Source: Bifidobacterium scaligerum (GTDB lineage: Bacteria > Actinomycetota > Actinomycetes > Actinomycetales > Bifidobacteriaceae). Taken from it: 60,506 nucleotides of DNA. A program made the translations under genes and the position numbers. Under the pieces are notes generated by a model. That model worked only from the letters and a program-made list of their open reading frames with translations, ran no database searches and was not told the origin of the DNA. Below, in pieces: positions 1 through 8,443 of the stretch (positions within the stretch are counted from its first letter, which is position 1; every line of letters starts with the position of its first letter). The DNA lies in assembly GCF_002802865.1 (NCBI RefSeq), contig NZ_PGLQ01000002.1, positions 404,212 to 464,717 of the forward strand. Direction: 5' to 3'.

Positions 1-975
1 CTTGATAAGCTTGCAACGAAAAGGAACAACCAATGACCGAGGCTGGGAATTAGCATTCACCCTTCTTGATAAGCTTGTTTACGTACCGCGCATCACAAAC
101 CCCTCGCTGGGAATTAGCATTCACCCTTCTTGATAAGCTTGGATGACACCCGTTGCCATTCGTGACGCTGCTGGGAATTAGCATTCACCCTTCTTGATAA
201 GCTTGTTGCGCGAACGCCACCAATCTACAAGCGAGCTGGGAATTAGCATTCACCCTTCTTGATAAGCTTGACTGCATAAGCACGTGTGCAATGGAGGTGC
301 TGGGAATTAGCATTCACCCTTCTTGATAAGCTTGATACGCACCCCATATGGCAGCGACACTGGCTGGGAATTAGCATTCACCCTTCTTGATAAGCTTGGG
401 AGCGAAAAGCCGCGCAAGCCTCATTGGCTGGGAATTAGCATTCACCCTTCTTGATAAGCTTGTTGCGCGAACGCCACCAATCTACAAGCGAGCTGGGAAT
501 TAGCATTCACCCTTCTTGATAAGCTTGACTGCATAAGCACGTGTGCAATGGAGGTGCTGGGAATTAGCATTCACCCTTCTTGATAAGCTTGATACGCACC
601 CCATATGGCAGCGACACTGGCTGGGAATTAGCATTCACCCTTCTTGATAAGCTTGGGAGCGAAAAGCCGCGCAAGCCTCATTGGCTGGGAATTAGCATTC
701 ACCCTTCTTGATAAGCTTGGGTTTGAATGCAGCAGCAGCCGGACGGCGCTGGGAATTAGCATTCACCCTTCTTGATAAGCTTGTGGCAAGTGCCAGCGTG
801 TCGTCATTTGCGCTGGGAATTAGCATTCACCCTTCTTGATAAGCTTGTAAACGTGGCTGAGCAGGTATTGCCTGAGCTGGGAATTAGCATTCACCCTTCT
901 TGATAAGCTTGCCTCGACGACTACCAGTTCGAACGGGTGGCTGGGAATTAGCATTCACCCTTCTTGATAAGCTTG
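1..975 (+). CRISPR. Type II-C CRISPR array (left end cut by window)
   Basis: There are fifteen complete copies of an identical 36-bp repeat, starting GCTGGGAATTAGC and ending TTGATAAGCTTG, plus the last 13 bases of another copy at 1-13, so the array continues to the left of the window. Spacers are 28 nt, except the one at 206-234 and its copy at 463-491, which are 29 nt. The first complete repeat is 42-77 and the last 940-975. The block 206-462 (four spacers with repeats) is repeated exactly at 463-719, leaving eleven distinct spacers among fifteen. Transcription is assigned to the + strand because the tracrRNA anti-repeat pairs with the 5' part of the repeat in this orientation and because a + strand terminator follows the last repeat. 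No repeat decay is seen at the right end. Spacer targets cannot be named from the sequence alone. Confidence 0.98.
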
Positions 976-1002
976 ATATATTATCAAGAAGGGCTATTTT
1001 TC
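958..1002 (+). terminator. CRISPR array terminator built from the last repeat
   Basis: CCCTTCTTGATAA at 958-970 lies inside the last repeat and pairs perfectly over 13 bp with TTATCAAGAAGGG at 981-993, just outside the array. The sequence then runs CTATTTTTC. The T-run follows the stem only on the + strand, so it stops crRNA precursor transcripts before they enter the 3' end of cas2. Confidence 0.75.
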
Positions 1003-1025
1003 AACGTTTTCTTGGTTTTCTACAA

Positions 1026-1358
1026 TCAAAAAAGCGTTAGGAAATCCGGCGTTTCCTCGCTTGTTTCGCGTTTTCCAGAAGAAAAACGCGCTGCAGTCGA
1101 CCATTGGTGATCACTAATATGCAGAATTCTTACCAATCCGTTGGCAGGTAAATTGTCTTTAATCATTTTGACCGTAGACCTATTACCTGCTTGCGTAGGC
1201 GTGTACCGCACATACACGGAATATTGCACCATGCCGTAGCCCATATCAAGCAACATATTTCTGAACACAGTCGCTGCATACCGTTGCCGTTTTGTTTTCA
1301 CCGGCAGGTCAAACATCACCAAGCACCACATACCGCCACTGTCCTCATCACGCTTCAT
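1026..1358 (-). CDS. cas2: CRISPR-associated endoribonuclease Cas2
   Basis: The 110-aa protein is of normal Cas2 length. Its N-terminal strand ends in the MFDLPV motif, with the conserved Asp of the ferredoxin-like fold near residue 17, as in Cas2 proteins of type II systems. Cas2 dimers bridge two Cas1 dimers in the spacer integration complex. The ATG overlaps the cas1 stop codon (ATGA, 4 bp), so the two are translationally coupled. It is the last gene of the cas operon and its 3' end faces the array terminator 24 bp away. The family assignment is secure; that the protein is active in integration is inferred from the intact neighbours. Confidence 0.95.
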   Translation of the reverse strand: MKRDEDSGGMWCLVMFDLPVKTKRQRYAATVFRNMLLDMGYGMVQYSVYVRYTPTQAGNRSTVKMIKDNLPANGLVRILHISDHQWSTAARFSSGKRETSEETPDFLTLF

Positions 1359-2260
1359 GATTCACCCACATATTCAGGCACTGGCAAACGATCTATCTTG
1401 CCCTCGCAATACAAGCCGAACTGCTGAGCAAAGTCGTTCAAAGAACTTGGTATCGTAAGACCAGAACCATTGAATTGCTGATTCACTGCATCAACCAGAT
1501 ACTTCTTTACCGGTTTCTCTTGCAATGAATTCTCTTCGCTCAGCAATGAGACCCTGTAATCGATTGCGGGCCGATACACTTCCAGCAAATCATCGGCAAG
1601 ACAGAAGTAATTGCCCCGCCCATGATGGTTCACGCCAAGCGAAGGTATCAATCCAGCGGACACCACTGCTTTAATTGCGAATCCTCTCAGAACCATGTAC
1701 GCATAATCCAACTGGGCATTTCTGCCATAGCCTTGCCCGGGAACCCTTCTGAACTCCTCGTCCGATGGAAACATGCGCTTCCAGTACTCACGTGCCGCAT
1801 GCCCCTCACTATTAGAAGGATCCCCGGAACGCACCGAAGCTGCTATGCCTCGCAACAATCCCCCACCGTCAAGACCAACAGCATCAAGACAAGCTGCCTG
1901 ACCGCGTATTTTCATCTGCACAATGCGCGCCCATGCGCTTTTCTTGCGAGGAAGCGACATACTCGATTGCGCCAACTGCCGAGCAGTGACCGTGGTCGGC
2001 AAATCGGTCCATGCATGCAACGCCGCATCCGGCACGCCTCGCCAATCGCATAACATGACTGATACACCATACCGAGCCATCTCATGCAACACGGCAGCTG
2101 AGCATCGCACATGTAAGCCGAGCAGTACTACCGCAATTTGTGCCAGCGGCACATTTACACACTCTCCTGTATCGCTCTTGACGACTCTCATTCTCCCACG
2201 CTCGTAGGAAACGGAGCCGTCAAGATCGGTGCAGTCGATTACGCGCCACTGGTTCTGCAT
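1355..2260 (-). CDS. cas1: CRISPR-associated integrase Cas1
   Basis: A 301-aa Cas1, the metal-dependent integrase that inserts new spacers at the leader end of the array together with Cas2. The N-terminal beta domain (VIDCTDLDGSVSYERGRM) and the alpha-helical C-terminal domain with an HAAREYWKRMF segment are visible, as is GLIPSLGVNHHGRGNYFCLADDL, which carries the conserved His and Asp of the active site. Length fits type II Cas1. The start lies 2 bp after the cas9 stop, and the stop overlaps cas2, so cas9-cas1-cas2 form one tight operon. There is no csn2 and no cas4, which with the short Cas9 defines subtype II-C. Confidence 0.96.
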   Translation of the reverse strand: MQNQWRVIDCTDLDGSVSYERGRMRVVKSDTGECVNVPLAQIAVVLLGLHVRCSAAVLHEMARYGVSVMLCDWRGVPDAALHAWTDLPTTVTARQLAQSSMSLPRKKSAWARIVQMKIRGQAACLDAVGLDGGGLLRGIAASVRSGDPSNSEGHAAREYWKRMFPSDEEFRRVPGQGYGRNAQLDYAYMVLRGFAIKAVVSAGLIPSLGVNHHGRGNYFCLADDLLEVYRPAIDYRVSLLSEENSLQEKPVKKYLVDAVNQQFNGSGLTIPSSLNDFAQQFGLYCEGKIDRLPVPEYVGES

Positions 2261-2262
2261 GA

Positions 2263-5200
2263 TTACTCATGCTTCCATCGCCACGAGCAAGGCATGTGGC
2301 TCTTCGCGGAGAATCTAAGCTCGCCGAAAGCATTTCGTCGTACAGTGCGAATTGCAGTTTCAGCAACAACATTCACTGAAGGAAGCCATCCCTGTCCAGC
2401 CACGATTTTTTGTACACCATCTGGAACTGACAAATCAGCAAAAGATTTGCTCATTCCTTCAGATGCTATATACCGTGGATGCAGTCTTAATCTGGAATTA
2501 GAGAAGAATCCATCTACCACCCAATGAGTTCCGGCAATATCCCCACCATTTAATTGTGAGAAGAACTGAAGATACTCGCCGATTTGACCGCCGGCATCTG
2601 ATTCAGAAAAATCCATCTCAATCTCATCGCCAACAACCAGAGAACCCAAGTACTGTGCGTTGCCGCTTTGCACCGCTTGCACAACCCTAGCCTCACCATA
2701 GCGCATCGAAATGGACTGCGGCAGCAACGGAACAGTAAACAAATCCTCGGTCCGGGCATGGAGTAAATCAGCCTGGAATACACGAATCATGCCGTAGAAG
2801 TACTTGCGCACACCCTTGGCACCGGTCTTCCAGCATCGGTACACCCGTGCGTGATGAATCGCAGAACCAATTTCAGCGGACCCTTGCTGCACAGCGATTT
2901 GCGCTGCAGTCGAGGCAAAGAACCCAACCTCATCATCTGCGCCATAGTGGAGACCATTCACACAAATACTACGGTTCGCATCTTCTGGAAGCCCTGTCTT
3001 TTCATCAAAACCAGGCAGCCTTGTCAACGCACACCATAGTGCAGGTATCGAAGCACGCTTGATAAGCTCTACCTCCATAGCCGAGCCCAATGTCACCTTT
3101 TCCAGTGGATGGATGGTCGCATCATGAGCAATAGAATTGCCTAATGTATAACGCTGCGGTTGCATCACGACAATGCGATCACCGTCCAGCGCATCATTCA
3201 ACAAATCCAATAGTCCATTCATGCCATCCAGCCATCGATGGAACGAACCATATCGTGTAGTTCCCTCGTACGGATATTCCTTCCACGAGCGTTCTCCCGG
3301 CATCAGACGGCCCACTAAACGTTGTGATTCCCGCAAAGATTCACGTTCCATCAACGTTTGAGCAGCTCCAACATTCATCAGCGCAATCACCGAAGCATCA
3401 ACCGCATGGTGTCTGCGATCCAAACGAGTCTTCGCCTGTTGACCGATGAAGTGAATCTTTCCTTCAATACCGGCTGCACGCCTAGCCGCAGCAGTGACGC
3501 GTCCTTGGAATACCGATACCGCGGTTTCGCCCTTGTTGCCGTCCAAATCATCAGCCGCCGAAACTGAATTCAAGTACTTCCGAGAGTTGAAATACCAATC
3601 AATACGACGATGCAGCTCATCAGCCATCCACGCCACAGATTCAATAGAACGATTATCGATTGCAGCATCGTCCTCGGTTTGCGTGAGGCGTGCGATTACC
3701 GCCTGTTTGAACGCTTTCACCTCCCGAGGAGCATACGACTTGGGATTAAACGTAAACATCACCACACGTTTTTTGGCCTCGGCAAGGCTTACGCCACGCT
3801 GCCGGGCATCCTCGGTACGAGCCCAGACTGCGAATGGAATATTCGTTTTCATACGGTTGCATTCAGCGCACACCGCCGCCAAGTTCGTTCTCGTATTGGT
3901 GGAGCCAACGCCTTTCCTTGGCACGATATGATCCATTTCACAAGTGCTGAAAGTGATAGTCCTTCCGCAATACAGGCACTGCCCATTTTGCCGTTGGATG
4001 GCTTCCAACCTGCGCAAATCCGACTCACGGACTGTTTCTCTTTTTTCATCCGTACGAAGCTGCTCCGCCAGTGAGTCACGGAACACGGATCTACGCTCAT
4101 TGTTCTTCTCATACTCGCGCTTATCCTTACGGGCAAAAGCAACTGATGAGAATGACGAACGAACATGCTCAATATTCACTGAGACAGGATTGCCCCAACG
4201 GCGTTGACAATTGACAAGGTACCGATTCACTATTTTCAGCACACGATCAACCGCTGGGTTACCTAGAGGTTCTCCAATCGGGGCTGCCGGTGGACGCCAT
4301 GTATCTGTAACATGGAACAGCGTCTTGCGCGCCTCATGCAAATCATCACCAGTCGTCAACATCTGATGGGTCAACTTCTGCAAAGTGTCCACGCTATATG
4401 CCGCTCGTCCAGAGGGAAGATCAATGGAATCGAGCTTGGTCAACGCCTCATCGTCAAGGCCGTTGATAAAGTCAATTGCCGCTGCATATGCTACGTCTTC
4501 ACGAACGTTATCAATGTCTACCGTGTTAGACAACAGTCTAATCATCGCCTCTTGTTCGTCTTCCGAAGCGTTTTTCCACCAAGCAACCAACGGCTTGCGG
4601 ATCTTTTTATCAGCACTGTAGATCCGTTGCGGAGAAGTCATTCGCGGAGGCCGGCTGGAGATACGTTCGTCTCCATCCTCAGTAAGCGTCCCCACACCCT
4701 TAAGCTGGCTACGCTTTATCTCCATAAAATCGCATAAATCCGACCAAGTTATATCCTCCGAAGACAGCGAAATCAGCTGGTCAAAAATGCTTTGTTTTTC
4801 TTCAACAGTCAGCTTACGTGGGTCAGCGGAACCATCCTTGATTCTCAAGTTAGTAATAACGTTGGCAATACGGTATTGCTGGAATGCCAATGAAGCTTTC
4901 AACGCTCGCGGCTGGCTCGGAGCCAAAGGATCCTTACCGACCCGTTGTTCCGCTGAACCCTTGGGCGATACCGCATAAAACACGCTGCGGAATAAAGGAA
5001 CCCATTCATCTCGCGGAATCCTCTGTACTGTAAAAATCTGTTTCAGCTCATTGGCATTATCTTCCTGCATCAATCGCACCGGCAGATAGCCCTCTGCATC
5101 AGGCTTCTTCGAGCCGGTCCGCCAGCGTAGTCGAGGTGCTTCAGCATACCCAGCATCCAACATGGCAACTACGAGTTGCGCGGGAGTCAGGCTGCCGCCA

Positions 5201-5718
5201 TCTACCGCACCGACATAGAGCTGAGCTTTCTCCCTCAACTCTGCATACTGCTTTGAATACGGATTATCATTCAGCAGGGAATCCACCTGGCGGTAAGGAT
5301 TACGCCAGCCACGATGACGTGCAATATGCCTCACAGCAATGGAAATGTTTTCACGTCGCAGCGCATCATCTTCGATATACCGTGAAGCCAGTTCAGATCT
5401 CACATGCCATTCCTCAAACGGCTTATCCAAAGTATCCGGTTCGATAATGGGATACTTCAGCTTGTTCAGCAACATATCAAGCCGATGAAGGCGTTCACGC
5501 CTCCTGCGACGCATACGCCTAGTACGCCGAGCGACACCTGAAATACTCTTGCGAGTAATTGCTTCTTTGTTTTTCTGCGGATCAACACCTCCGTCATGAA
5601 TAACGCTCTGCGCATTCAGTACACGCATCGGCATATCCTCATCGGATACTTCTATAGCGGCAAGGCCCACCGAATTCAGGCCCACATCCATTCCAATCCT
5701 GTACCGTTTATGCGACAC
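2263..5718 (-). CDS. cas9: CRISPR-associated endonuclease Cas9, compact type II-C
   Basis: An RNA-guided DNA endonuclease of 1151 aa, within the short II-C size class. RuvC-I is at residues 8-18 with Asp11 in GMDVGLNSVG. An arginine-rich bridge helix follows at about 64-79. RuvC-II has Glu517 in VNIEHVR. The HNH domain spans about 578-625 with DHI at 596-598 and the Asn/Cys segment CAECNRMK; the pairs C581/C584 and C617/C620 look like a zinc site. RuvC-III has His771 and Asp774 in RRHHAVDAS. All catalytic residues are present. The start is GTG with AAAGGG six bases upstream. The tracrRNA gene precedes it on the same strand. The C-terminal region after about 850 is the PAM-interacting part and cannot be read for PAM preference by eye. 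Confidence 0.98.
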   Translation of the reverse strand: MSHKRYRIGMDVGLNSVGLAAIEVSDEDMPMRVLNAQSVIHDGGVDPQKNKEAITRKSISGVARRTRRMRRRRRERLHRLDMLLNKLKYPIIEPDTLDKPFEEWHVRSELASRYIEDDALRRENISIAVRHIARHRGWRNPYRQVDSLLNDNPYSKQYAELREKAQLYVGAVDGGSLTPAQLVVAMLDAGYAEAPRLRWRTGSKKPDAEGYLPVRLMQEDNANELKQIFTVQRIPRDEWVPLFRSVFYAVSPKGSAEQRVGKDPLAPSQPRALKASLAFQQYRIANVITNLRIKDGSADPRKLTVEEKQSIFDQLISLSSEDITWSDLCDFMEIKRSQLKGVGTLTEDGDERISSRPPRMTSPQRIYSADKKIRKPLVAWWKNASEDEQEAMIRLLSNTVDIDNVREDVAYAAAIDFINGLDDEALTKLDSIDLPSGRAAYSVDTLQKLTHQMLTTGDDLHEARKTLFHVTDTWRPPAAPIGEPLGNPAVDRVLKIVNRYLVNCQRRWGNPVSVNIEHVRSSFSSVAFARKDKREYEKNNERRSVFRDSLAEQLRTDEKRETVRESDLRRLEAIQRQNGQCLYCGRTITFSTCEMDHIVPRKGVGSTNTRTNLAAVCAECNRMKTNIPFAVWARTEDARQRGVSLAEAKKRVVMFTFNPKSYAPREVKAFKQAVIARLTQTEDDAAIDNRSIESVAWMADELHRRIDWYFNSRKYLNSVSAADDLDGNKGETAVSVFQGRVTAAARRAAGIEGKIHFIGQQAKTRLDRRHHAVDASVIALMNVGAAQTLMERESLRESQRLVGRLMPGERSWKEYPYEGTTRYGSFHRWLDGMNGLLDLLNDALDGDRIVVMQPQRYTLGNSIAHDATIHPLEKVTLGSAMEVELIKRASIPALWCALTRLPGFDEKTGLPEDANRSICVNGLHYGADDEVGFFASTAAQIAVQQGSAEIGSAIHHARVYRCWKTGAKGVRKYFYGMIRVFQADLLHARTEDLFTVPLLPQSISMRYGEARVVQAVQSGNAQYLGSLVVGDEIEMDFSESDAGGQIGEYLQFFSQLNGGDIAGTHWVVDGFFSNSRLRLHPRYIASEGMSKSFADLSVPDGVQKIVAGQGWLPSVNVVAETAIRTVRRNAFGELRFSAKSHMPCSWRWKHE

Positions 5719-5777
5719 CTAGAACCCTTTCGCACCATAGCTACTTGCACAACATCGTTGTATGCATTGTAACTATA

Positions 5778-5868
5778 TGAAACAGGGCGAGCTTATTAAG
5801 CTCGCCCCTAGCAGTTACCTGCTGAGCATTCAAGGTGGCTATCGAGTCCACCCTTACTGAGAATTAGC
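5778..5868 (-). ncRNA. tracrRNA of the II-C system
   Basis: Read on the minus strand the RNA starts with GCUAAUUCUCAG (5868-5857). This pairs over all 12 positions (one G-U) with CUGGGAAUUAGC at the 5' end of the + strand repeat. It is followed by a GGUGG/CCACC hairpin, an AGCAG-GUAA-CUGCU hairpin, and a 10-bp terminator stem at 5785-5807 (GGGCGAGCTT and its complement) followed by TGTTTC. This anti-repeat plus three-hairpin layout between cas9 and the next gene upstream is the usual position for tracrRNA. Ends are estimates: the 5' end is set from the promoter, the 3' end from the terminator. Confidence 0.85.
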
Positions 5869-5874
5869 GTCATT

Positions 5875-5904
5875 AGTATACCTCGAATATCCGTATTCTC
5901 ATAA
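5875..5904 (-). promoter_or_regulatory. Predicted tracrRNA promoter
   Basis: On the minus strand TATACT (5880-5875) is a good -10 box, with a weak -35 TTATGA (5904-5899) 18 bp upstream. It would start RNA at about 5868, exactly the first base of the anti-repeat. The spacer region contains the small palindrome GAATA-CGGA-TATTC. Confidence 0.5.
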
Positions 5905-5916
5905 TGCACGCGTTAA

Positions 5917-7329
5917 TCAGAACAACGCCTCTTGAGCAAAATCATCGTCGGTATTGTCCAGTGCGGTGGCGGACGGCTTGAAGGCGGCAGCACCGTCAGC
6001 GCTAAGTTGATCGCTGGCGGCGTCTGATGCTTCACGCAGGTCACCGTCGAGCATCACCGCATCCGGCGAGACCAAGAACATGCGCTCGTTGCCACCGGCC
6101 AGGTATAGTCCGTCCAACGATTCCACGCGGGACAACGCCACGTACCCCATGCCAGGCGCGAAGGTCCGACACAGATCCATGACCGCACGGTCAAGCGTCA
6201 TGCCCTGCGACTTGTGAATGGTGATGGCCCACGCGCATCGAAGCGGCACCTGAGAGACGGAGGCAAGCACCGTATCGCCGTCCATCATCTCCCATGTGGC
6301 TGGTTTCATCGTAACGATATTGCCGTTCTCGAACTCCACGATCGGCCAGCCGCCTTTGGCTTCCGGAGCAAAACCACGCACAGTGCCAAGCGAACCGTTG
6401 ACGAACTGATGGTCCGAATCGTTGCGAAGCGCCATCACTGCCGCTCCAGTTTTCAGCACTAACCGTTGCGGAGCGAGCATGTTTTTCTTCAGCCGATCCA
6501 CCAGATCGACCGGCCCCGCGGTTTCAGCGTGGAACTCATGCTCTTCAAGGGCAATCTGGCTCAGACGCAAATCGTTAAGGCCATCAGCCTGCCGATTCAC
6601 GGGGAACAGATGTACGGCGACCTGATCAACTGCAGGAGTCTTGCCCAAACGAGTCAGTAGTACTTCGCGGTCACGCTGGGTCACGCCACCGGCTCGAATA
6701 TCGGTAAGCACAGTCAGCAGATCACCAGTATCCTGACGGTGCTGTTCAGTCAGGTAGCACACGGCGGGATTGAGCTCGTCCCACACCAACGATTCAGTGA
6801 CAAATCCTTCGGGATTGCGTCCTGCCTTGGCGTAGCGTTCACGGGCGACAACAAATTCCGGAGTCGGTGCGATCAGATCATTGTTGCGTCCTGACACGGA
6901 GACGGGAGGCAGCTGGAAGAAATCGCCGGAGAGCACCACTTGGATTCCCCCGAACGGGCGAGGATCATGACGCACTAGGCGGCAGACCTGATCCACCATA
7001 TCGAACAGCCAAGCGTGCAACATGGAGACCTCGTCGATCACCAGTATGTCAGTAGCTTGAATCTTGCGCCGACGGCGAGTTTTGATGAGCTTCAACAGAT
7101 TGGCGGTCAAACTGGTGGCGACTCCCACACCACTCCATGAATGTATGGTTTGGCCGTTGATATGCGTGGAAGCGATGCCCGTAGACGCGGTGACAGCCAC
7201 CTCGGCACCGTCGGCGCGAGCTTGATGAATGAACTCGTTGAGCGTATATGTCTTGCCCGCGCCGGGAGCACCGGTCAGGAAGACGTTGGCTCCGGCGTTC
7301 AAAATAGCTAGGGCTTCGCTTTGACGCAT
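5917..7329 (-). CDS. Pif1/RecD-like ATP-dependent DNA helicase
   Basis: A 470-aa superfamily 1B helicase. The Walker A motif GAPGAGKT is at about 20-27, the Walker B-like DEVSMLHAWLFD near 100, a QLPPV motif III segment follows, and the C-terminal TIHKSQGMTLDRAV and VALSRVESLDGLYLAG are motifs V and VI. Pif1-family enzymes move 5' to 3' and unwind structured DNA and R-loops. The ATG at 7329 is preferred over an in-frame TTG at 7338. It lies next to the CRISPR system but is oriented like it and separated by the tracrRNA promoter; nothing here shows a functional link, and such helicases are common in bifidobacteria. The last 40 residues are low-complexity. Confidence 0.85.
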   Translation of the reverse strand: MRQSEALAILNAGANVFLTGAPGAGKTYTLNEFIHQARADGAEVAVTASTGIASTHINGQTIHSWSGVGVATSLTANLLKLIKTRRRRKIQATDILVIDEVSMLHAWLFDMVDQVCRLVRHDPRPFGGIQVVLSGDFFQLPPVSVSGRNNDLIAPTPEFVVARERYAKAGRNPEGFVTESLVWDELNPAVCYLTEQHRQDTGDLLTVLTDIRAGGVTQRDREVLLTRLGKTPAVDQVAVHLFPVNRQADGLNDLRLSQIALEEHEFHAETAGPVDLVDRLKKNMLAPQRLVLKTGAAVMALRNDSDHQFVNGSLGTVRGFAPEAKGGWPIVEFENGNIVTMKPATWEMMDGDTVLASVSQVPLRCAWAITIHKSQGMTLDRAVMDLCRTFAPGMGYVALSRVESLDGLYLAGGNERMFLVSPDAVMLDGDLREASDAASDQLSADGAAAFKPSATALDNTDDDFAQEALF

Positions 7330-7440
7330 AATTGTCAAGTCTTTCTACCGCAGCGAATGATTCTCATTAAGAGAAGCGTGCATGGGATTCACGCAATGAC
7401 GATCCCAATGTTCGTTTTCTACACAGCATTCCTCGCACAC

Positions 7441-7483
7441 TTCTCAGTAAGACTCAATAAGTCTTAGTAAGTCTTATTGAGAA
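7441..7483. repeat. 14-bp imperfect inverted repeat between orn and the helicase gene
   Basis: TTCTCAGTAAGACT (7441-7454) and AGTCTTATTGAGAA (7470-7483) pair with one G-T mismatch, and the loop holds another copy of AAGTCTTA. There is no T-run, so it is not a classic terminator. A second small palindrome, TTCTC-ATTAA-GAGAA, lies near 7360, closer to the helicase start. Confidence 0.6.
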
Positions 7484-7501
7484 TGACTCGCTGCGGAGCA
7501 T

Positions 7502-8152
7502 TTACTTATTCAGCAAACTGCTGGCCACGATTTGCGCGGAGATGGCTTTGGCTTCAGCCTCGCTCGGACCAGGCACCGGTGCCATGAACGCCTTGCGATA
7601 ATACCGCAGCTCATCCAGCGACTCGATGATGTCCGCGAGCGCACGATGGCCGCCGTTCTTAGGCGGACGGTTCTCGTACACGGCCGGATACCAGCGGCGG
7701 GCAAGTTCCTTGAACGTACTGACATCCACGCTGCGGTAGTGCAAATGGCTCATCAGATTCGGCATGTAGTGGTCGAGGAACTTCTTGTCAGAGCCGATGG
7801 TATTACCGGCAAGCAACGGCTTGACGCCTTCCGGAGTGAAGCGAAGCACATATTCGGTGACCTTCTGTTCAGCTTCCTCAAGGCTCAGGCCGTGCTCCCA
7901 TTCGTTGATCAGGCCGGAGCGGGTGTGCATGTTGCGCACGAAGTCGTTCATGTGATCCACGGCCTTCTGGCTCGGCTTGATGATGAAGTCCACGCCCTCA
8001 TCCAGCACGTTCAGGTCAAAGTCGGTGGGAACCACGGACACCTCGACCAGCTCGTCGCCGCCGAAGATATCCAGTCCAGTCATTTCACAGTCGATCCAGA
8101 TCAGCCGTGAATCCTTGGCGCTGTAGGTTTCTGCATCATGGCTATCTACCAT
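7502..8152 (-). CDS. orn: Oligoribonuclease
   Basis: A 216-aa DEDDh 3'-5' exoribonuclease that degrades short RNA products, including the linear dinucleotides left by cyclic dinucleotide turnover, to mononucleotides. The first active-site pair is [10 protein letters not shown] near residue 20. [16 protein letters not shown] carries the central Asp, and [10 protein letters not shown] near 180 carries the catalytic His and last Asp. ATG at 8152 is chosen because AGAGG sits 7 bases upstream; another ATG at 8158 is only one base from that ribosome site. Length and motifs are standard for actinobacterial Orn. Confidence 0.93.
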   Translation of the reverse strand: MVDSHDAETYSAKDSRLIWIDCEMTGLDIFGGDELVEVSVVPTDFDLNVLDEGVDFIIKPSQKAVDHMNDFVRNMHTRSGLINEWEHGLSLEEAEQKVTEYVLRFTPEGVKPLLAGNTIGSDKKFLDHYMPNLMSHLHYRSVDVSTFKELARRWYPAVYENRPPKNGGHRALADIIESLDELRYYRKAFMAPVPGPSEAEAKAISAQIVASSLLNK

Positions 8153-8256
8153 GCCCATGCCTCTTTTCGTATTTCTCCCATGAGATAAGAACAGTTCAGA
8201 CTATACCGCGGCACATACATACTGCTTTTACTGCTTTCCCGGTCTTCCGTCCGCAC

Positions 8257-8326
8257 ACTTTTCGCGCGAAAAGTCTCGAAAAGCCCCCTTCAAGCCCCAA
8301 TTTGCGCACTATTCGCGCGAAAAGTG
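8257..8326. promoter_or_regulatory. Pair of TTCGCGCGAAA palindromes upstream of orn
   Basis: ACTTTTCGCGCGAAAAGT at 8257-8274 is a perfect 18-bp palindrome. CACTATTCGCGCGAAAAGTG at 8307-8326 is the same element with one mismatch. The centres are 51 bp apart, about five helical turns, which suits cooperative binding of a dimeric repressor. They lie 105-175 bp upstream of orn. The binding protein is unknown. Confidence 0.6.
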
Positions 8327-8347
8327 CTAGAGAGGCTCTATACACGC

Positions 8348-8374
8348 AAAAAAGGGCCCGCATAAGCGGATCCT
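8348..8374 (-). terminator. Terminator of the pilus operon
   Basis: On the minus strand a GC-rich stem (AGGATCCGC with GCGGGCCCT) is followed by six Ts. It lies about 70 bp after the sortase stop. The element and its flank closely match the guaB terminator at 15383-15418. Confidence 0.8.
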
Positions 8375-8443
8375 CTCGAAGGTAATCGAGGCGAATCAGC
8401 CCTGACACGTTCCGCAAAAAACAATTGGCGAACTTGTTGTGGC

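Noticed and set aside
1..5904. Type II-A CRISPR system
   Set aside because: No csn2 is present and Cas9 is only 1151 aa, so subtype II-C is the better fit.
5917..7329. Helicase gene as part of the CRISPR system
   Set aside because: It is adjacent and co-oriented, but separated by the tracrRNA promoter, and Pif1-like helicases occur without CRISPR. No evidence beyond proximity.
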